Origin: Dasania sp. GY-MA-18
Lineage (GTDB): Bacteria; Pseudomonadota; Gammaproteobacteria; Pseudomonadales; Dasaniaceae
DNA: 64,000 nucleotides
Direction: 5' to 3'
Assembly: GCF_024734385.1 (NCBI RefSeq)
Contig: NZ_JANHAP010000009.1
Span: 124,001 to 188,000, forward strand
Shown here: positions 36,301 through 45,782 of the stretch, in pieces
How positions within the stretch are numbered: position 1 is the first letter of the stretch
How the letters are laid out: every line of letters begins with the position of its first letter
Notes under the pieces: model-generated
What the model was told of the DNA's origin: nothing
What the model saw: the letters and a program-made list of their open reading frames with translations, nothing else
Databases searched by the model: none
Program-made: the position numbers and the translations under genes

Positions 36301-37548
36301 ATGAAAAAAGAACTCTACGACATTGGTGTAGCGCCACCACTAGGGGAAGTTCCAGCTAAAATGCACGGTTGGCTAATTCGGGCTGATAGATTTGGTGAGC
36401 CTATTAAGGCTTTTAAAAAAGAAGTTATAGACACCCCAAACATAAGTGAAAATGAGGTGCTGGTTTATGTGATGGCAGCCGGGGTTAATTACAATAATGT
36501 TTGGGCGGGTTTAGGGATGCCTATCGATGTAATTGCAACCAGAAACAAGCAGGGTGAGAGCGAAGATTTTCATATAGGCGGCTCCGATGCTTCAGGTATT
36601 GTTTATAAAGTGGGCAGTGCCGTTAGCAATGTAAAAGTTGGTGACGAGGTAGTAATACATTGTGGCACTTGGACTAAAGAGTGCGAGATGGAAAAAGCAG
36701 GTAAGGATCCCATGTACGACTCCTCTTTTCATATATGGGGGTACGAAACTAATTACGGCAGTTTTGCCCAGTTTACTAGGGTTCAATCCCATCAGCTATT
36801 GCCTAAGCCTAAACACCTTAGTTGGGATGCCGCAGCTGCCTATATGTTGGTAGGGGCTACGGCTTATAGGATGTTGATGTCATGGGCACCCAATAACGTA
36901 AAAAAAGACGACGTGGTTTTGGTGTGGGGTGGTGCAGGTGGTTTGGGTTGTATGGCTATACAAATTGCCAAAGCCATGGGGGCAAAGCCCATTGCGGTAG
37001 TTTCATGCGAATCAAAAATTGAATATTGCATGCAGTTGGGAGCTGTGGGCTGTATAAACCGTAATGATTTTGACCACTGGGGTATGTTGCCCCACTGGGA
37101 TGATGAGCAGGCCTATAACGACTGGGCTAAAGGTGCGCGTAAATTTGGCAAGGCTATTTGGGAAATTATTGGCGAAAAGCGCGGTGTAGATATTGTTTTT
37201 GAACACCCGGGTGAGGCCACCATACCAACATCTATATTTGTCTGTGAAACGGGGGGTATGGTGGTGATTTGTGCTGGCACCAGTGGTTACAATGCAACTA
37301 TGGATTTGCGCTATCAGTGGATGCGTCAAAAACGTTTTCAAGGTTCACATTTTGCTAATGATGAGCAGGCCATTGGCATCAATAATTTAGTGATGGAAAA
37401 AAAGGTCGATCCCTGTTTGTACAAAACATTTAACTACGACCAGCTGCCGGACGCTCACCAAATGATGTACGAAAATAAACATGCTCACGGTAATATGTCA
37501 GTTTTGGTGGGGGCAACTGATTTTAATCAGGGGGTGAAAAGCCATTAG
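36301..37548 (+). CDS. ccr: Crotonyl-CoA carboxylase/reductase
   Basis: 415 aa NADPH-dependent medium-chain reductase fixing CO2 onto crotonyl-CoA to give ethylmalonyl-CoA. It matches alphaproteobacterial Ccr in [43 protein letters not shown] and RFQGSHFAN. These segments include the Asn, aromatic-Glu pair and His known to hold CO2 in the family. The cofactor motif is [13 protein letters not shown]. It is the last gene of the plus-strand operon, about 40 bases after meaB, with GAGGG before the ATG. Ccr is the defining enzyme of the ethylmalonyl-CoA pathway. Confidence 0.95.
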   Translation: MKKELYDIGVAPPLGEVPAKMHGWLIRADRFGEPIKAFKKEVIDTPNISENEVLVYVMAAGVNYNNVWAGLGMPIDVIATRNKQGESEDFHIGGSDASGIVYKVGSAVSNVKVGDEVVIHCGTWTKECEMEKAGKDPMYDSSFHIWGYETNYGSFAQFTRVQSHQLLPKPKHLSWDAAAAYMLVGATAYRMLMSWAPNNVKKDDVVLVWGGAGGLGCMAIQIAKAMGAKPIAVVSCESKIEYCMQLGAVGCINRNDFDHWGMLPHWDDEQAYNDWAKGARKFGKAIWEIIGEKRGVDIVFEHPGEATIPTSIFVCETGGMVVICAGTSGYNATMDLRYQWMRQKRFQGSHFANDEQAIGINNLVMEKKVDPCLYKTFNYDQLPDAHQMMYENKHAHGNMSVLVGATDFNQGVKSH

Positions 37549-37613
37549 GCAACTTTAACTTGATTGGGTATGCAGAGCAGGGCAGCTAAGCGCTAGGTCT
37601 GTAAAACAAAAAT

Positions 37614-37648
37614 AGCCGGCTGTAATATGAATCAGCAGCCGGCTTATT
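37614..37648 (+). terminator. Candidate terminator of the ccr operon
   Basis: Stem AGCCGGCTG / CAGCCGGCT at 37614-37622 and 37636-37644. It is preceded by A-rich sequence and followed only by TATTTA, so the T-tract is weak. Confidence 0.65.
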
Positions 37649-37764
37649 TAGCTGTTGCGGCTATAGTTAAAGGGTGTCTATGAATCGCACACATGACAAG
37701 CGAAAAGAATAAAAAGGCAGTTTTAAACACAGTAATCTCCTTGTTTTGTTATTTTTAATAATAG

Positions 37765-38312
37765 TTACTCTTTGGGTATAATTTTTGATATCTCCTTTAT
37801 AAGTGATAAATGTTTCAAAGTGATTTCTTTTTCAATAGAAGGGATAAACACAAATACTTCTTCATGTTCTGGGTATTTAAAATAAGTAGCAAAGGCTGTA
37901 AACGGGGAGTGTGTTGTTTCATCGGTTTTATACGTAACGCTTATGTGTGACATTTCTAGCGTTAAATGCATTACAGAATCACGAATTTGAGTACATTTAA
38001 CTTTCTCTACTTCACAATAATCCATGCCTTCATCACCATCAGCAGCACATAGTGTTTCTGCCATTCTTGAAGCTATAGCAGGTATATAATTGGTTGAAGC
38101 TTTCCCTACATTTCTCCAGTAGGGATCAATGTCAAATTGACGTATGTTTGCAATATGCTCATCATTCTTATAAATATATATGTAGTTGGTGCCTGATCTG
38201 TAGGTAATGCCAGATGTTTCCGGGATTTGGAATCTATTCAGCAGGAAATGTTCACTAGTAGAGGATAATACTGCAAGTGAGGAAAAAAAAAGAGCGCAAT
38301 AAGGAATTTCAT
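37765..38312 (-). CDS. Small exported protein with out-of-frame signal peptide (A9/T9 tract)
   Basis: Family not recognised. The body frame is open from a stop near 38309 down to 37765 and contains an internal ATG at 38064 giving 99 aa, but coherent sequence (FQIPETSGITY, NIRQFDIDPYWRNVG) lies upstream of that. A perfect signal-peptide start, MKFLIALFFF, begins with the ATG at 38312 in another frame and would join SSLAVLSSTSEHF of the body frame if one base were added in the nine-A tract at 38283-38291. The restored protein would be about 182 aa. It may be a pseudogene, a slippage-controlled gene or a sequencing error. Several cysteines (CAADG, CEVEKVKC) fit an exported protein. Confidence 0.5.
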
Positions 38313-38580
38313 AAAAGAATATTACCTTGTGTTATGGGGGGGGCTCCGGTCCGCATGGACGAAAAGATTCACATGGAGACTAAATCTTGTCAAGCTCCGC
38401 TGTGTCAGGATAGTTATGGTCTCAATCAATTTATAACTAAAAGGGATGTGTTAAGTCATTATAATGCAGTATCAACACCATTCAAGCCAGTTTAAGGAGG
38501 CAGTAGCAAAGCGACATAACCAAAGCAACATGTCTGTCAGAAATTTTCCCAGCAAGAAAGCTTTAATCTTTCAGTAATGT
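38313..38580. other. Intergenic, nothing recognised
   Basis: About 270 bases between the frameshifted small gene and the channel remnant. It has a G8 run near 38336 and no coding or RNA signature that I can identify. It looks like part of the same decaying patch. Confidence 0.4.
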
Positions 38581-38875
38581 ATGACCTTCGTTCGATACGG
38601 GTTTTTCGTATATTTCGGCTTGTCAGGTTGTTTTAAGCTTGTTCGTTATAGTAGGGCGATAATACTGTTACATAGAGCGTTCGTTTTTATTAAGGAAAAG
38701 TTACTTGTATTCTTGTTTTTAAAGCTGGCGCTAATATTTCTAGCTGGTGTTGGTATCTACTATTTCGAAGATCCAGTCCAGCCAGCAGTGTTTAGCTCTG
38801 GCTTCCATAGTTTGTGGTGTGGTTTCAATACCAGCTGGGTTAGTGGCTTCGTCTTTTCAAATACTCGTGACTTAG
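38581..38875 (+). pseudogene. Potassium-channel remnant lacking the selectivity filter
   Basis: Fragment of a six-helix voltage-gated-type K+ channel. Residues ~20-78 read as S4-S5 linker, S5 and pore start (KLVRYSRAI, LHRAF, then GIYYFEDPVQPAVFSS and FHSLW). Just after that tryptophan, at about 38818, the frame changes and the next frame gives VVSIPAGLVASSFQ, the usual end of helix S6. The segment that should lie between them, including TVGYGD and most of S6, is missing, about 35 codons. The N-terminal helices are missing too. It cannot encode a working channel. Confidence 0.7.
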
Positions 38876-38913
38876 AAGGATAGTGTTGTTGATTTTTACA
38901 AGTTGCAATAAAA

Positions 38914-38933
38914 AACGGGCCCTAAGGCCCGTT
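38914..38933 (-). terminator. Terminator of gcvP
   Basis: Stem AACGGGCC / GGCCCGTT with a four-base loop. Read on the minus strand it runs into a T-tract, about 50 bases after the gcvP stop. Confidence 0.85.
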
Positions 38934-38983
38934 TGCTTACAATCTACATTCAGCTTTCAACCTAAAGATCGTTAGCCGATCTA

Positions 38984-41878
38984 TTACCCCTCACGCCAAC
39001 TATCAATACTAGGACAAGAACAAACCAAGTTCTTATCGCCATAAGCATTGTCTATACGCGCAACCGGTGGCCAGTATTTGCTGAACTCCATGCCGTCTAT
39101 GGGGTAGGCGGCGAGTTTGCGGCTGTAGCTGTGGGGCCATTCGTCGTTGCTTAGTTCGGCGGCGGTGTGTGGCGCGTTGACTACGGGGTTGCTTTCTAGG
39201 GTGAGTTCACCGTTTTCTACCATGGCGATTTCTTTGCGTATGCTAATCATGGCGTCGATAAATCTATCCAGCTCTTCCTTGGGCTCTGATTCGGTGGGCT
39301 CTATCATAAGTGTGCCCGGTACCGGGAACGACATAGTAGGTGCGTGAAAGCCGTAATCGTTTAAGCGTTTGGCGATATCTTCGCCGCCTATGCCGGTGCT
39401 TTCTTTTAACGGGCGTATATCAATAATGCATTCGTGAGCAACGCGGTTATTGCGGCCAGTAAAGAGTATGGGGTAGTGGCTTTCTAAACGCTTGGCGATG
39501 TAGTTGGCGCTTAATATGGCTACTTGGGTGGCGTTTTTAAGGCCTTGCTCACCCATCATGGAGATGTACATCCAAGTAATAGGTAGTATGGATGCGCTGC
39601 CCCAAGTGGCAGATGACACTACATCGTTGTTTATGTCCAAGCCTTCTATCGGTTGCACTGGGTTGTTAGCCAAGAAAGGTGCCAGGTGTTTTTTAACACC
39701 TATAGGCCCCATGCCTGGGCCACCACCGCCGTGGGGTATGCAAAAGGTTTTGTGTAAGTTTAAGTGCGATACGTCGGCACCAAATTTACCGGGGGCAGCT
39801 ATGCCCACCATGGCGTTTAAGTTAGCGCCGTCTAGGTAAACCTGGCCGCCGTATTGGTGGATTACATCGCATACTTCGGTGATGTGCTCTTCAAATACAC
39901 CGTGGGTAGAGGGGTAGGTCACCATGAGTGCGGCTAGGTCATCTTTGTGTTTTTCAGCTTTTTGTTTTAAGTCTTCAAAGTTGATGTTGCCATTTTTGTC
40001 GCACTCGACGATTTCAATTTTCATGCCTGCTAGTGCGGCGCTGGCAGGGTTGGTGCCGTGGGCCGAGCTGGGGATTAGGCATAGGTTGCGCTGGTGATCG
40101 CCGCGGCTTTGGTGGTATTTCATAATCGCCAATAAGCCTGCGTATTCACCTTGCGCGCCAGAGTTAGGTTGCAGCGACATGGCATCGTAACCAGTGCATT
40201 GTTCTAACATGCGCTCTAACTGTTTAAATAAGGTGAGGTAACCCTGCGCTTGATCTTGTGGTGCGAAGGGGTGCATGTTGGCAAATTCTGGCCAGCTTAC
40301 CGGTAGCATTTCGGCAGTGGCGTTGAGCTTCATGGTGCAAGAGCCCAGCGCAATCATGGAGTGGGTTAGGGTGATGTCTTTGTTTTCCAGGCGCTTCATA
40401 TAACGCAGCATTTCGGTTTCGGAGTGATGCTGGTTAAACACGGGGTGGGTTAATAAATCGCTGCTGCGTTGGTAGGCGGCGGGTATGCCGCTGTTGCCAG
40501 CAATTTCGTCGTCTATTGCTTCTACGCTAAAGTCTATGCAGGCACCGCTGATAATGGCCCATAACATTTCTATATCGTCAGTGCTGGTGAGTTCATCCAG
40601 GCTGATAGAAATTTTATCGCCGTCGATTAAACGTAAGTTAACCTCGGCGGCTAAGGCGCGCTCGTTGATGGCTTGCTGTTGATCACCTACGTTTAGGGTA
40701 AGGGTATCAAACCAGCTATTGTTAGCGCTGTTAATCCCCAGTTTTTCTAAACCTGCGGCCAAAATATTAGTGTAGCGGTGTATGCGGTTGGCAATATTTT
40801 TTAAACCCTGTGGGCCATGATACACCGCGTAAAACGAGGCCATAATGGCTAGCAAGGCCTGCGCGGTGCAGATGTTGCTGGTGGCTTTTTCGCGGCGTAT
40901 ATGTTGCTCGCGGGTTTGCATGGCCATGCGTAGCGCTTGGTTGCCGTGGCGATCTATAGATACGCCAATAATGCGGCCCGGGGTAGAGCGTTTAAAGCTA
41001 TCGCGGGTGGCAAAGTAGGCGGCGTGTGGGCCACCAAAGCCCATGGGCACACCAAAGCGTTGGCTGTTGCCCAGCACTACGTCGGCACCGAGTTCACCGG
41101 GAGGGGTTAAAACTACTAGACTCATAATGTCGGCGGCCACGGCTACTAAGGTACCTTGCGCGTGGGCGGCATCGGTGAGGGTTTTTAAATCGGTGATATG
41201 GCCGTAGGTGTTGGGGTATTGTACTAATGCGCCATAAACCTCTTGCCCGATTAACTCTTCGGCGGCACCCATCACAATCTCAAAGCCACAGGTTTCGGCG
41301 CGAGTTTTTACCACGGCGATGGTTTGTGGGTGTACGTCGTTGGCGATAAAAAATTTGTCGGATTTATTTTTTTTGTTGCAGCGTTTTAGCAGCGTCATGG
41401 CTTCAGCGGCGGCGGTGCCTTCATCCAGCAGTGAGGCGTTGGCCAAGTCCATGCCGGTTAAATCCATGATCATTTGCTGGTAGTTTAATAGCGCCTCTAA
41501 ACGCCCTTGCGAAATTTCGGGTTGGTAAGGGGTGTAGGCGGTGTACCAGCCGGGGTTTTCTAATACGTTGCGCAAAATAACATTGGGCGTAAGGGTGGGG
41601 TGGTAGCCCATGCCTATAAAATTGCGCATTAATTTGTTTTGTTTGGCGATGGCTTTAAGCTGCGCCAGGGTGTCGGCTTCGGTTTGCGGTGTGGCTAAGT
41701 CCATGGGCTGTTTAAGCCGTATATTGCTGGGCACGGTGCTGTCGATTAATTCATCCAGGCTGTTAAGGCCTAGTAGCTTTAACATGTCGGCCTGCTGTTG
41801 GGCGTCGGGGCCTATGTGGCGATGGATAAACTCATCGCGGGCTTGTAATTCAGATAGGCTGGCATCGAGCTTAAGCAT
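38984..41878 (-). CDS. gcvP: Glycine dehydrogenase (glycine cleavage P protein)
   Basis: 964 aa PLP enzyme decarboxylating glycine and passing the aminomethyl group to the H protein. The PLP lysine is in [19 protein letters not shown] in the C-terminal half; both aminotransferase-like halves are present and the length is standard. The ATG at 41878 is chosen over one 15 bases upstream because GGAG lies eight bases before it and MLKLDASL is the usual opening. gcvT lies upstream on the same strand with only ~85 bases between, so no gcvH is present in the operon. Confidence 0.96.
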   Translation of the reverse strand: MLKLDASLSELQARDEFIHRHIGPDAQQQADMLKLLGLNSLDELIDSTVPSNIRLKQPMDLATPQTEADTLAQLKAIAKQNKLMRNFIGMGYHPTLTPNVILRNVLENPGWYTAYTPYQPEISQGRLEALLNYQQMIMDLTGMDLANASLLDEGTAAAEAMTLLKRCNKKNKSDKFFIANDVHPQTIAVVKTRAETCGFEIVMGAAEELIGQEVYGALVQYPNTYGHITDLKTLTDAAHAQGTLVAVAADIMSLVVLTPPGELGADVVLGNSQRFGVPMGFGGPHAAYFATRDSFKRSTPGRIIGVSIDRHGNQALRMAMQTREQHIRREKATSNICTAQALLAIMASFYAVYHGPQGLKNIANRIHRYTNILAAGLEKLGINSANNSWFDTLTLNVGDQQQAINERALAAEVNLRLIDGDKISISLDELTSTDDIEMLWAIISGACIDFSVEAIDDEIAGNSGIPAAYQRSSDLLTHPVFNQHHSETEMLRYMKRLENKDITLTHSMIALGSCTMKLNATAEMLPVSWPEFANMHPFAPQDQAQGYLTLFKQLERMLEQCTGYDAMSLQPNSGAQGEYAGLLAIMKYHQSRGDHQRNLCLIPSSAHGTNPASAALAGMKIEIVECDKNGNINFEDLKQKAEKHKDDLAALMVTYPSTHGVFEEHITEVCDVIHQYGGQVYLDGANLNAMVGIAAPGKFGADVSHLNLHKTFCIPHGGGGPGMGPIGVKKHLAPFLANNPVQPIEGLDINNDVVSSATWGSASILPITWMYISMMGEQGLKNATQVAILSANYIAKRLESHYPILFTGRNNRVAHECIIDIRPLKESTGIGGEDIAKRLNDYGFHAPTMSFPVPGTLMIEPTESEPKEELDRFIDAMISIRKEIAMVENGELTLESNPVVNAPHTAAELSNDEWPHSYSRKLAAYPIDGMEFSKYWPPVARIDNAYGDKNLVCSCPSIDSWREG

Positions 41879-41963
41879 GGATAATATCTCCAAAAAGTAT
41901 TAGCTGTGATGGCTGTGTACAGCCATCGGTAAAGTTGCAATAAATTGAATTTTTTAACGGTAA

Positions 41964-43103
41964 TTAGCGTACGTAGTTTTGTGGGGTAAAGGGCATTTTT
42001 ACCACTTCTACCGCTATGGTTTTGCCACGTAATAACACCGCAATTTGGCTGCCTATGGCGGCGTGCTCGGCACTGACATAGCCCATGGCTACCGGTGCGC
42101 CCACGGTGGGGCCAAAGCCGCCACTGGTAACGCGGCCTATGCTGTTGCCAGGGCTATCCATCAGCTCGGCGCCTTCGCGCACGGGCGCGCGGCCATTAAT
42201 TTTTAAGCCCACCCGTTTGCGGCTGGCACCGTTTTCTATTTGCGCCGCGATGATGTCGGCGCCGGGGTAGCCGCCAGCTTTTTCGCCGCCGGGGCGACGG
42301 GATTTGCTAATCGACCATAATAGGCCCGCTTCTACTGGAGTAGTGCTGGTATCTAAATCGTGGCCGTACAGGCACAAGCCCACTTCCAGGCGCAGCGAGT
42401 CGCGCGCGCCCAGGCCTATGGCCTCAACTTCGTCTAAGGCTAGCAGCTGTTGCGCAAAGGCGGTGGCGTGCTGGGCGGGTATGGAAATTTCGTAGCCGTC
42501 TTCGCCGGTGTAACCTGCACAGCTAACAAAGCATTCAACCTCTGCGCCATCTATTGTAACGGTGGCGGGGCTGGCGCTCATAAAGCGCAACTCGGCAGCG
42601 CTGGGGATAAGTTGGTCCAGGGCGGCGCGAGCTTGTGGGCCTTGCAGGGCCAGTAGGGCGTGGTCTTCTATTACTTCTATGTCAAAGCCGTTGAGGTGGG
42701 CGCGCAGGTGGGCGATGTCTTGCTCTTTACAGGCGGCGTTTACCACTAAAAAGAACTCATCGTCGGCTAGGCGGGTGATCATTAAGTCATCTAAAATGCC
42801 GCCTTGCTCATTGGTGAACACCGCATAGCTTTGTTTGAATTTGGGCAGTACCGCTAGGTCTACGGGGACTAAGGCTTCTAGGGCCTCGGTAATGCCTGCG
42901 CCTTTAATGCGCACTTGGCCCATGTGTGATACATCAAACAAGCCGGCTTGCTCGCGGCAGTGGTTATGCTCTTTAAGTACACCCAGTGGGTATTGTACGG
43001 GCATGGCATAGCCAGCAAAGGGCACCATTTTGGCACCTAGTGCCAGGTGCAAATCGTACAGTGGGGTGTGAAGTAGCGGGCTGTTTGACGGGCTATCTGA
43101 CAT
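41964..43103 (-). CDS. gcvT: Aminomethyltransferase (glycine cleavage T protein)
   Basis: About 379 aa folate enzyme releasing ammonia and forming 5,10-methylene-THF from the aminomethyl H protein. The motif LYDLHLALGAKMVPFAGYAMP near the N-terminus (shown here by its core KMVPFAGYAMP), GLFDVSHMGQ and GLCLYGHDLD are diagnostic. The ATG at 43103 has GGGAG eight bases upstream; a start 51 bases earlier has none. It is divergent from a LysR gene across a short region with a 14-bp palindrome. Confidence 0.95.
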   Translation of the reverse strand: MSDSPSNSPLLHTPLYDLHLALGAKMVPFAGYAMPVQYPLGVLKEHNHCREQAGLFDVSHMGQVRIKGAGITEALEALVPVDLAVLPKFKQSYAVFTNEQGGILDDLMITRLADDEFFLVVNAACKEQDIAHLRAHLNGFDIEVIEDHALLALQGPQARAALDQLIPSAAELRFMSASPATVTIDGAEVECFVSCAGYTGEDGYEISIPAQHATAFAQQLLALDEVEAIGLGARDSLRLEVGLCLYGHDLDTSTTPVEAGLLWSISKSRRPGGEKAGGYPGADIIAAQIENGASRKRVGLKINGRAPVREGAELMDSPGNSIGRVTSGGFGPTVGAPVAMGYVSAEHAAIGSQIAVLLRGKTIAVEVVKMPFTPQNYVR

Positions 43104-43238
43104 GCTTGTGCTCCCAGCCTTGTGGCTGCTGACAGGTGGATACAGAGGCGGCATATTACCGCTGGATCATATATAACAGAAGTTAATTATTATTATTGTT
43201 GGATAAGAAAATCTAATGGGATAAGCTGGCATGCACTG

Positions 43239-43252
43239 CATAGTTAACTATG
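43239..43252. promoter_or_regulatory. Perfect 14-bp palindrome before the LysR gene
   Basis: CATAGTTAACTATG lies 10 bases before the LysR ATG and overlaps its GAGG ribosome-binding site. It lies in the divergent gcvT/LysR control region and is a candidate autoregulatory site. Confidence 0.5.
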
Positions 43253-43262
43253 AGGAAAAGCT

Positions 43263-44132
43263 ATGGTAATGAAAAACCTGCCCATGGATATGCTGCGCTC
43301 TTTGGTGGTGATTAATGATGAGGGTGGTTTCACCGCCGCTGCCGATAAGCTGGGCCGCACCCAACCCGCGATTAGCCAGCAAATTAAAAAACTGGAGAGC
43401 CTGGTAGAGCGCCCACTGCTCAATAGGAATAGCCCTAAGCTGGAGCTAACCCCCGCCGGTGAGATGTTTTTGCGTTATGCCCGGCAAATATTAGCGCTAA
43501 ATGATGAGCTGGTAGGCCAGTTTGCCAACCCGCTAATGAGTGGTCGCATCAAAGTGGGTATACCCAGTGAGTTTGCCACTACACTGCTGCCCAAGATTAT
43601 TGGCCGCTTTGCCAAAACCTACCCCGATGTGAGTTTGGATATTAGCTGTGATCTCAGCCGTAATTTGCTTTCTGACGAGCAGCGCAAGCAGTACGATTTG
43701 ATTTTGGCCCTACATGATAGGGTCACCCCCCAGCAGCGCCGTTCGCAAAAAGATTTAATAAAAACTGATGATTTGGTGTGGGTAGGTAGCGAAGGCTCGC
43801 GCGCCCATTTACAAGATACCTTGCCCTTGGTGGCAGCCCCCAGTGGTTGTATTTACCGGCAGCGGGCTTTGCAAAAACTGGGGCAGGCCAAGCGCAGCTG
43901 CCGCATTGTTTACAATATTTCTGATTTAACCGGCATAGAGGCAGCCCTGCATGAGGGCTTGGGGGTCACAGTGCTGGCTCGCAGCACGGTGCCTAGCTCG
44001 CTGACGATTATAGAGTCCTGCGAGCAACTGCCCGCGTTGGGCTCTATAGGTATAGGTTTAAAGCAACTGCACCCCGGTGATAACCCGGTGGTGCAGGTGT
44101 TGGCTGATTTTATTAAAGCCGGCCTGGCTTAG
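43263..44132 (+). CDS. LysR-family regulator divergent from gcvT
   Basis: 289 aa, with the helix-turn-helix in TAAADKLGRTQPAISQQIKKLE (core GRTQPAISQQIKKLE) and an effector domain from about residue 90 (GRIKVGIPSEFATTLLP). It does not resemble GcvA, the usual gcv regulator, in its N-terminus, but is clearly paralogous to the LysR at 8327 in the creatine island (shared MKNLP[IM]D[ML]LR start and IPNDF/IPSEF segment). Divergence from gcvT makes control of the glycine cleavage genes likely. The start is ATG with GAGG upstream. Confidence 0.88.
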   Translation: MVMKNLPMDMLRSLVVINDEGGFTAAADKLGRTQPAISQQIKKLESLVERPLLNRNSPKLELTPAGEMFLRYARQILALNDELVGQFANPLMSGRIKVGIPSEFATTLLPKIIGRFAKTYPDVSLDISCDLSRNLLSDEQRKQYDLILALHDRVTPQQRRSQKDLIKTDDLVWVGSEGSRAHLQDTLPLVAAPSGCIYRQRALQKLGQAKRSCRIVYNISDLTGIEAALHEGLGVTVLARSTVPSSLTIIESCEQLPALGSIGIGLKQLHPGDNPVVQVLADFIKAGLA

Positions 44133-44142
44133 CAGCCGGCTC

Positions 44143-44168
44143 CTAGTCTCTAGCTTCTAGTCGCTAGA
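44143..44168. repeat. Short CTAG-type tandem repeat
   Basis: Degenerate tandem of CTAGTCT-like units (CTAGTCTCTAG, then CTTCTAGTCGCTAG) between the LysR and FMN reductase genes. The 11-mer CTAGTCTCTAG recurs exactly at 59214-59224. Confidence 0.45.
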
Positions 44169-44184
44169 ATCTTAACCCTAGCGT

Positions 44185-44757
44185 TTAACCTGCATTAATT
44201 GCTAAAGCTAAGCGGCTTACTTCTTGGGCCAGTTGTTGTACCCGCTGGGCAGCTGTTTCATCTATCAGCTGGCCTTGCTCATCAAAAGCGGCATAGGCAT
44301 TGGGTAGGGCAACTTGGCTGGGGCTGATGATGGCGCCCAGGTTAAACAGTATGTCGCGGGTGTGGCTAAGGCCGCGTATGCCACCTAAACCACCGGGTGA
44401 CGCTGCCATTAAGCCCACGACTTTACTGTGAAAGGCCGAGCCTATATCGCTGGTGTTGCTGGGGCGCGATAACCAATCGATGGCGTTCTTAAGCACGCCT
44501 GAAATCGAACCATTGTATTCAGGGCTGGCCAATAAAATGCCTTGGCTGTTGGCGAATAGGGCTTTTAAGTCGTTGACGCTGGCGGGCGTGCCTTCGGCTT
44601 CTAGATCCTCAGAAAATAGCGGTATATTAAAATCCGCCAAGTCTAAATACTGCACAGTAACGCCATGCTGCTCGGCGGCTAGACCCGCAGCCTGGACTAG
44701 GCGTTTGTTGAGTGATTGCTCTTTTAGGCTACCGGCTAGGGCGATGAGTGTTGTCAT
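44185..44757 (-). CDS. NADPH-dependent FMN reductase-like flavoprotein
   Basis: 190 aa flavodoxin-fold reductase of the ChrR/SsuE-like group. The FMN phosphate-binding loop is LAGSLKEQSLNKRL at the N-terminus, and the SPEYNGSISGVLKNAIDWLSRP segment (core SPEYNGSISGVLKNAIDW) is the family signature near residues 75-95. Such enzymes reduce quinones, chromate or azo compounds; the physiological substrate is unknown. It diverges from a LysR gene that probably controls it. Confidence 0.88.
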   Translation of the reverse strand: MTTLIALAGSLKEQSLNKRLVQAAGLAAEQHGVTVQYLDLADFNIPLFSEDLEAEGTPASVNDLKALFANSQGILLASPEYNGSISGVLKNAIDWLSRPSNTSDIGSAFHSKVVGLMAASPGGLGGIRGLSHTRDILFNLGAIISPSQVALPNAYAAFDEQGQLIDETAAQRVQQLAQEVSRLALAINAG

Positions 44758-44861
44758 TGTTGTTGCTCCAGTTTATTGCTTTATAGGGTTGTGGTGATTG
44801 ATGGGGCTAGTTTACCTAAGCAAAATTGAAGAGAAATAATATCTGTGCAACACTTCTGTGC

Positions 44862-45782
44862 ATGAGTACACATAACGAAAAACCACAAGCTGATTGGAAC
44901 GACATACATATTGCCTACCAGGTTGCGATATGTGGCACCTTAACTGCTGCCGCCGAAGCCTTAGGCGTGCACCACAGCACGGTGTTACGGCGGGTCAATG
45001 CCCTAGAGCAGCGCTTGGGCACTAAGTTGTTCCACCGCCATGCGCGTGGCTATGTGCCTACTGAGGCGGGGCTGCTGCTAACCCAAACCGCTGAAAATAC
45101 CCAAAATCATTTCGATCGCCTGCTAGGCCAGCTGCAAAGCACCGATAGCCAGCTCACCGGCAGCTTGGTGATTACCAGTGTGAACAGCCTGTCTGATTAT
45201 TTAATCCCTTTGCTGGCGGAGTTTTGCCAGCGCTATCCGCAAATAAAGTTGGAGTTTGCGGCTGAAAGCCGAGTGCTAAAGCTGGAGCATGGCGAGGCTC
45301 ATGTGGGGATTAGGCCGGGTAAAAAACCCAGCAACCCCGATTATGTGGTGCAGCACTTGGCTAAGGTGGCGAGCAGCCTTTATGGCAGTGCCCAATACGT
45401 GGCCAAGCACGGTTTGATGCAGGGCTTGGAGTATCATCAGCAGCATAGATTTGTGAGTACGATTGCGCCTTTTTCTATGGTGGCGGCTATGCGTTGGATG
45501 AATGATACCTTGGCGGCTGAGCAAATCACCATGCGGGTCAGTGACTTTACCGGTTTTGTACCGGCGATACGCTCAGGCTTTGGTATAGCGCCGCTTAATT
45601 GCTGGCAGGCCTATGGCGATAACAGCCTGCGGCCCATGCTTAGCCCGCCACCTGAGTGGCAGTTTGACTTGTGGTTAACTACCCATGGCGACATGCATCG
45701 CTCTGCTAAGGTGCAGGCCTTTACCCAGTTTTTAAAGCAACGCTTTGCTGAAGATAAGGCCAGGTTATTGGGGGCGTTTTAA
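44862..45782 (+). CDS. LysR-family transcriptional regulator
   Basis: About 306 aa. The helix-turn-helix [22 protein letters not shown] is at the N-terminus (core [15 protein letters not shown]), with an effector domain after it. The ATG at 44862 (MSTHNEKPQ) is preferred; an in-frame start 36 bases earlier has no ribosome-binding site. It is divergent from the FMN reductase gene, the classic arrangement for regulator and target. The last four bases overlap the end of the convergent DUF2132 gene. Confidence 0.85.
   Translation: MSTHNEKPQADWNDIHIAYQVAICGTLTAAAEALGVHHSTVLRRVNALEQRLGTKLFHRHARGYVPTEAGLLLTQTAENTQNHFDRLLGQLQSTDSQLTGSLVITSVNSLSDYLIPLLAEFCQRYPQIKLEFAAESRVLKLEHGEAHVGIRPGKKPSNPDYVVQHLAKVASSLYGSAQYVAKHGLMQGLEYHQQHRFVSTIAPFSMVAAMRWMNDTLAAEQITMRVSDFTGFVPAIRSGFGIAPLNCWQAYGDNSLRPMLSPPPEWQFDLWLTTHGDMHRSAKVQAFTQFLKQRFAEDKARLLGAF

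Noticed and set aside
38277-38495. 72-codon open frame on the plus strand
   Set aside because: It overlaps the signal-peptide region of the minus-strand gene, starts in the A9 tract, and has no family resemblance.
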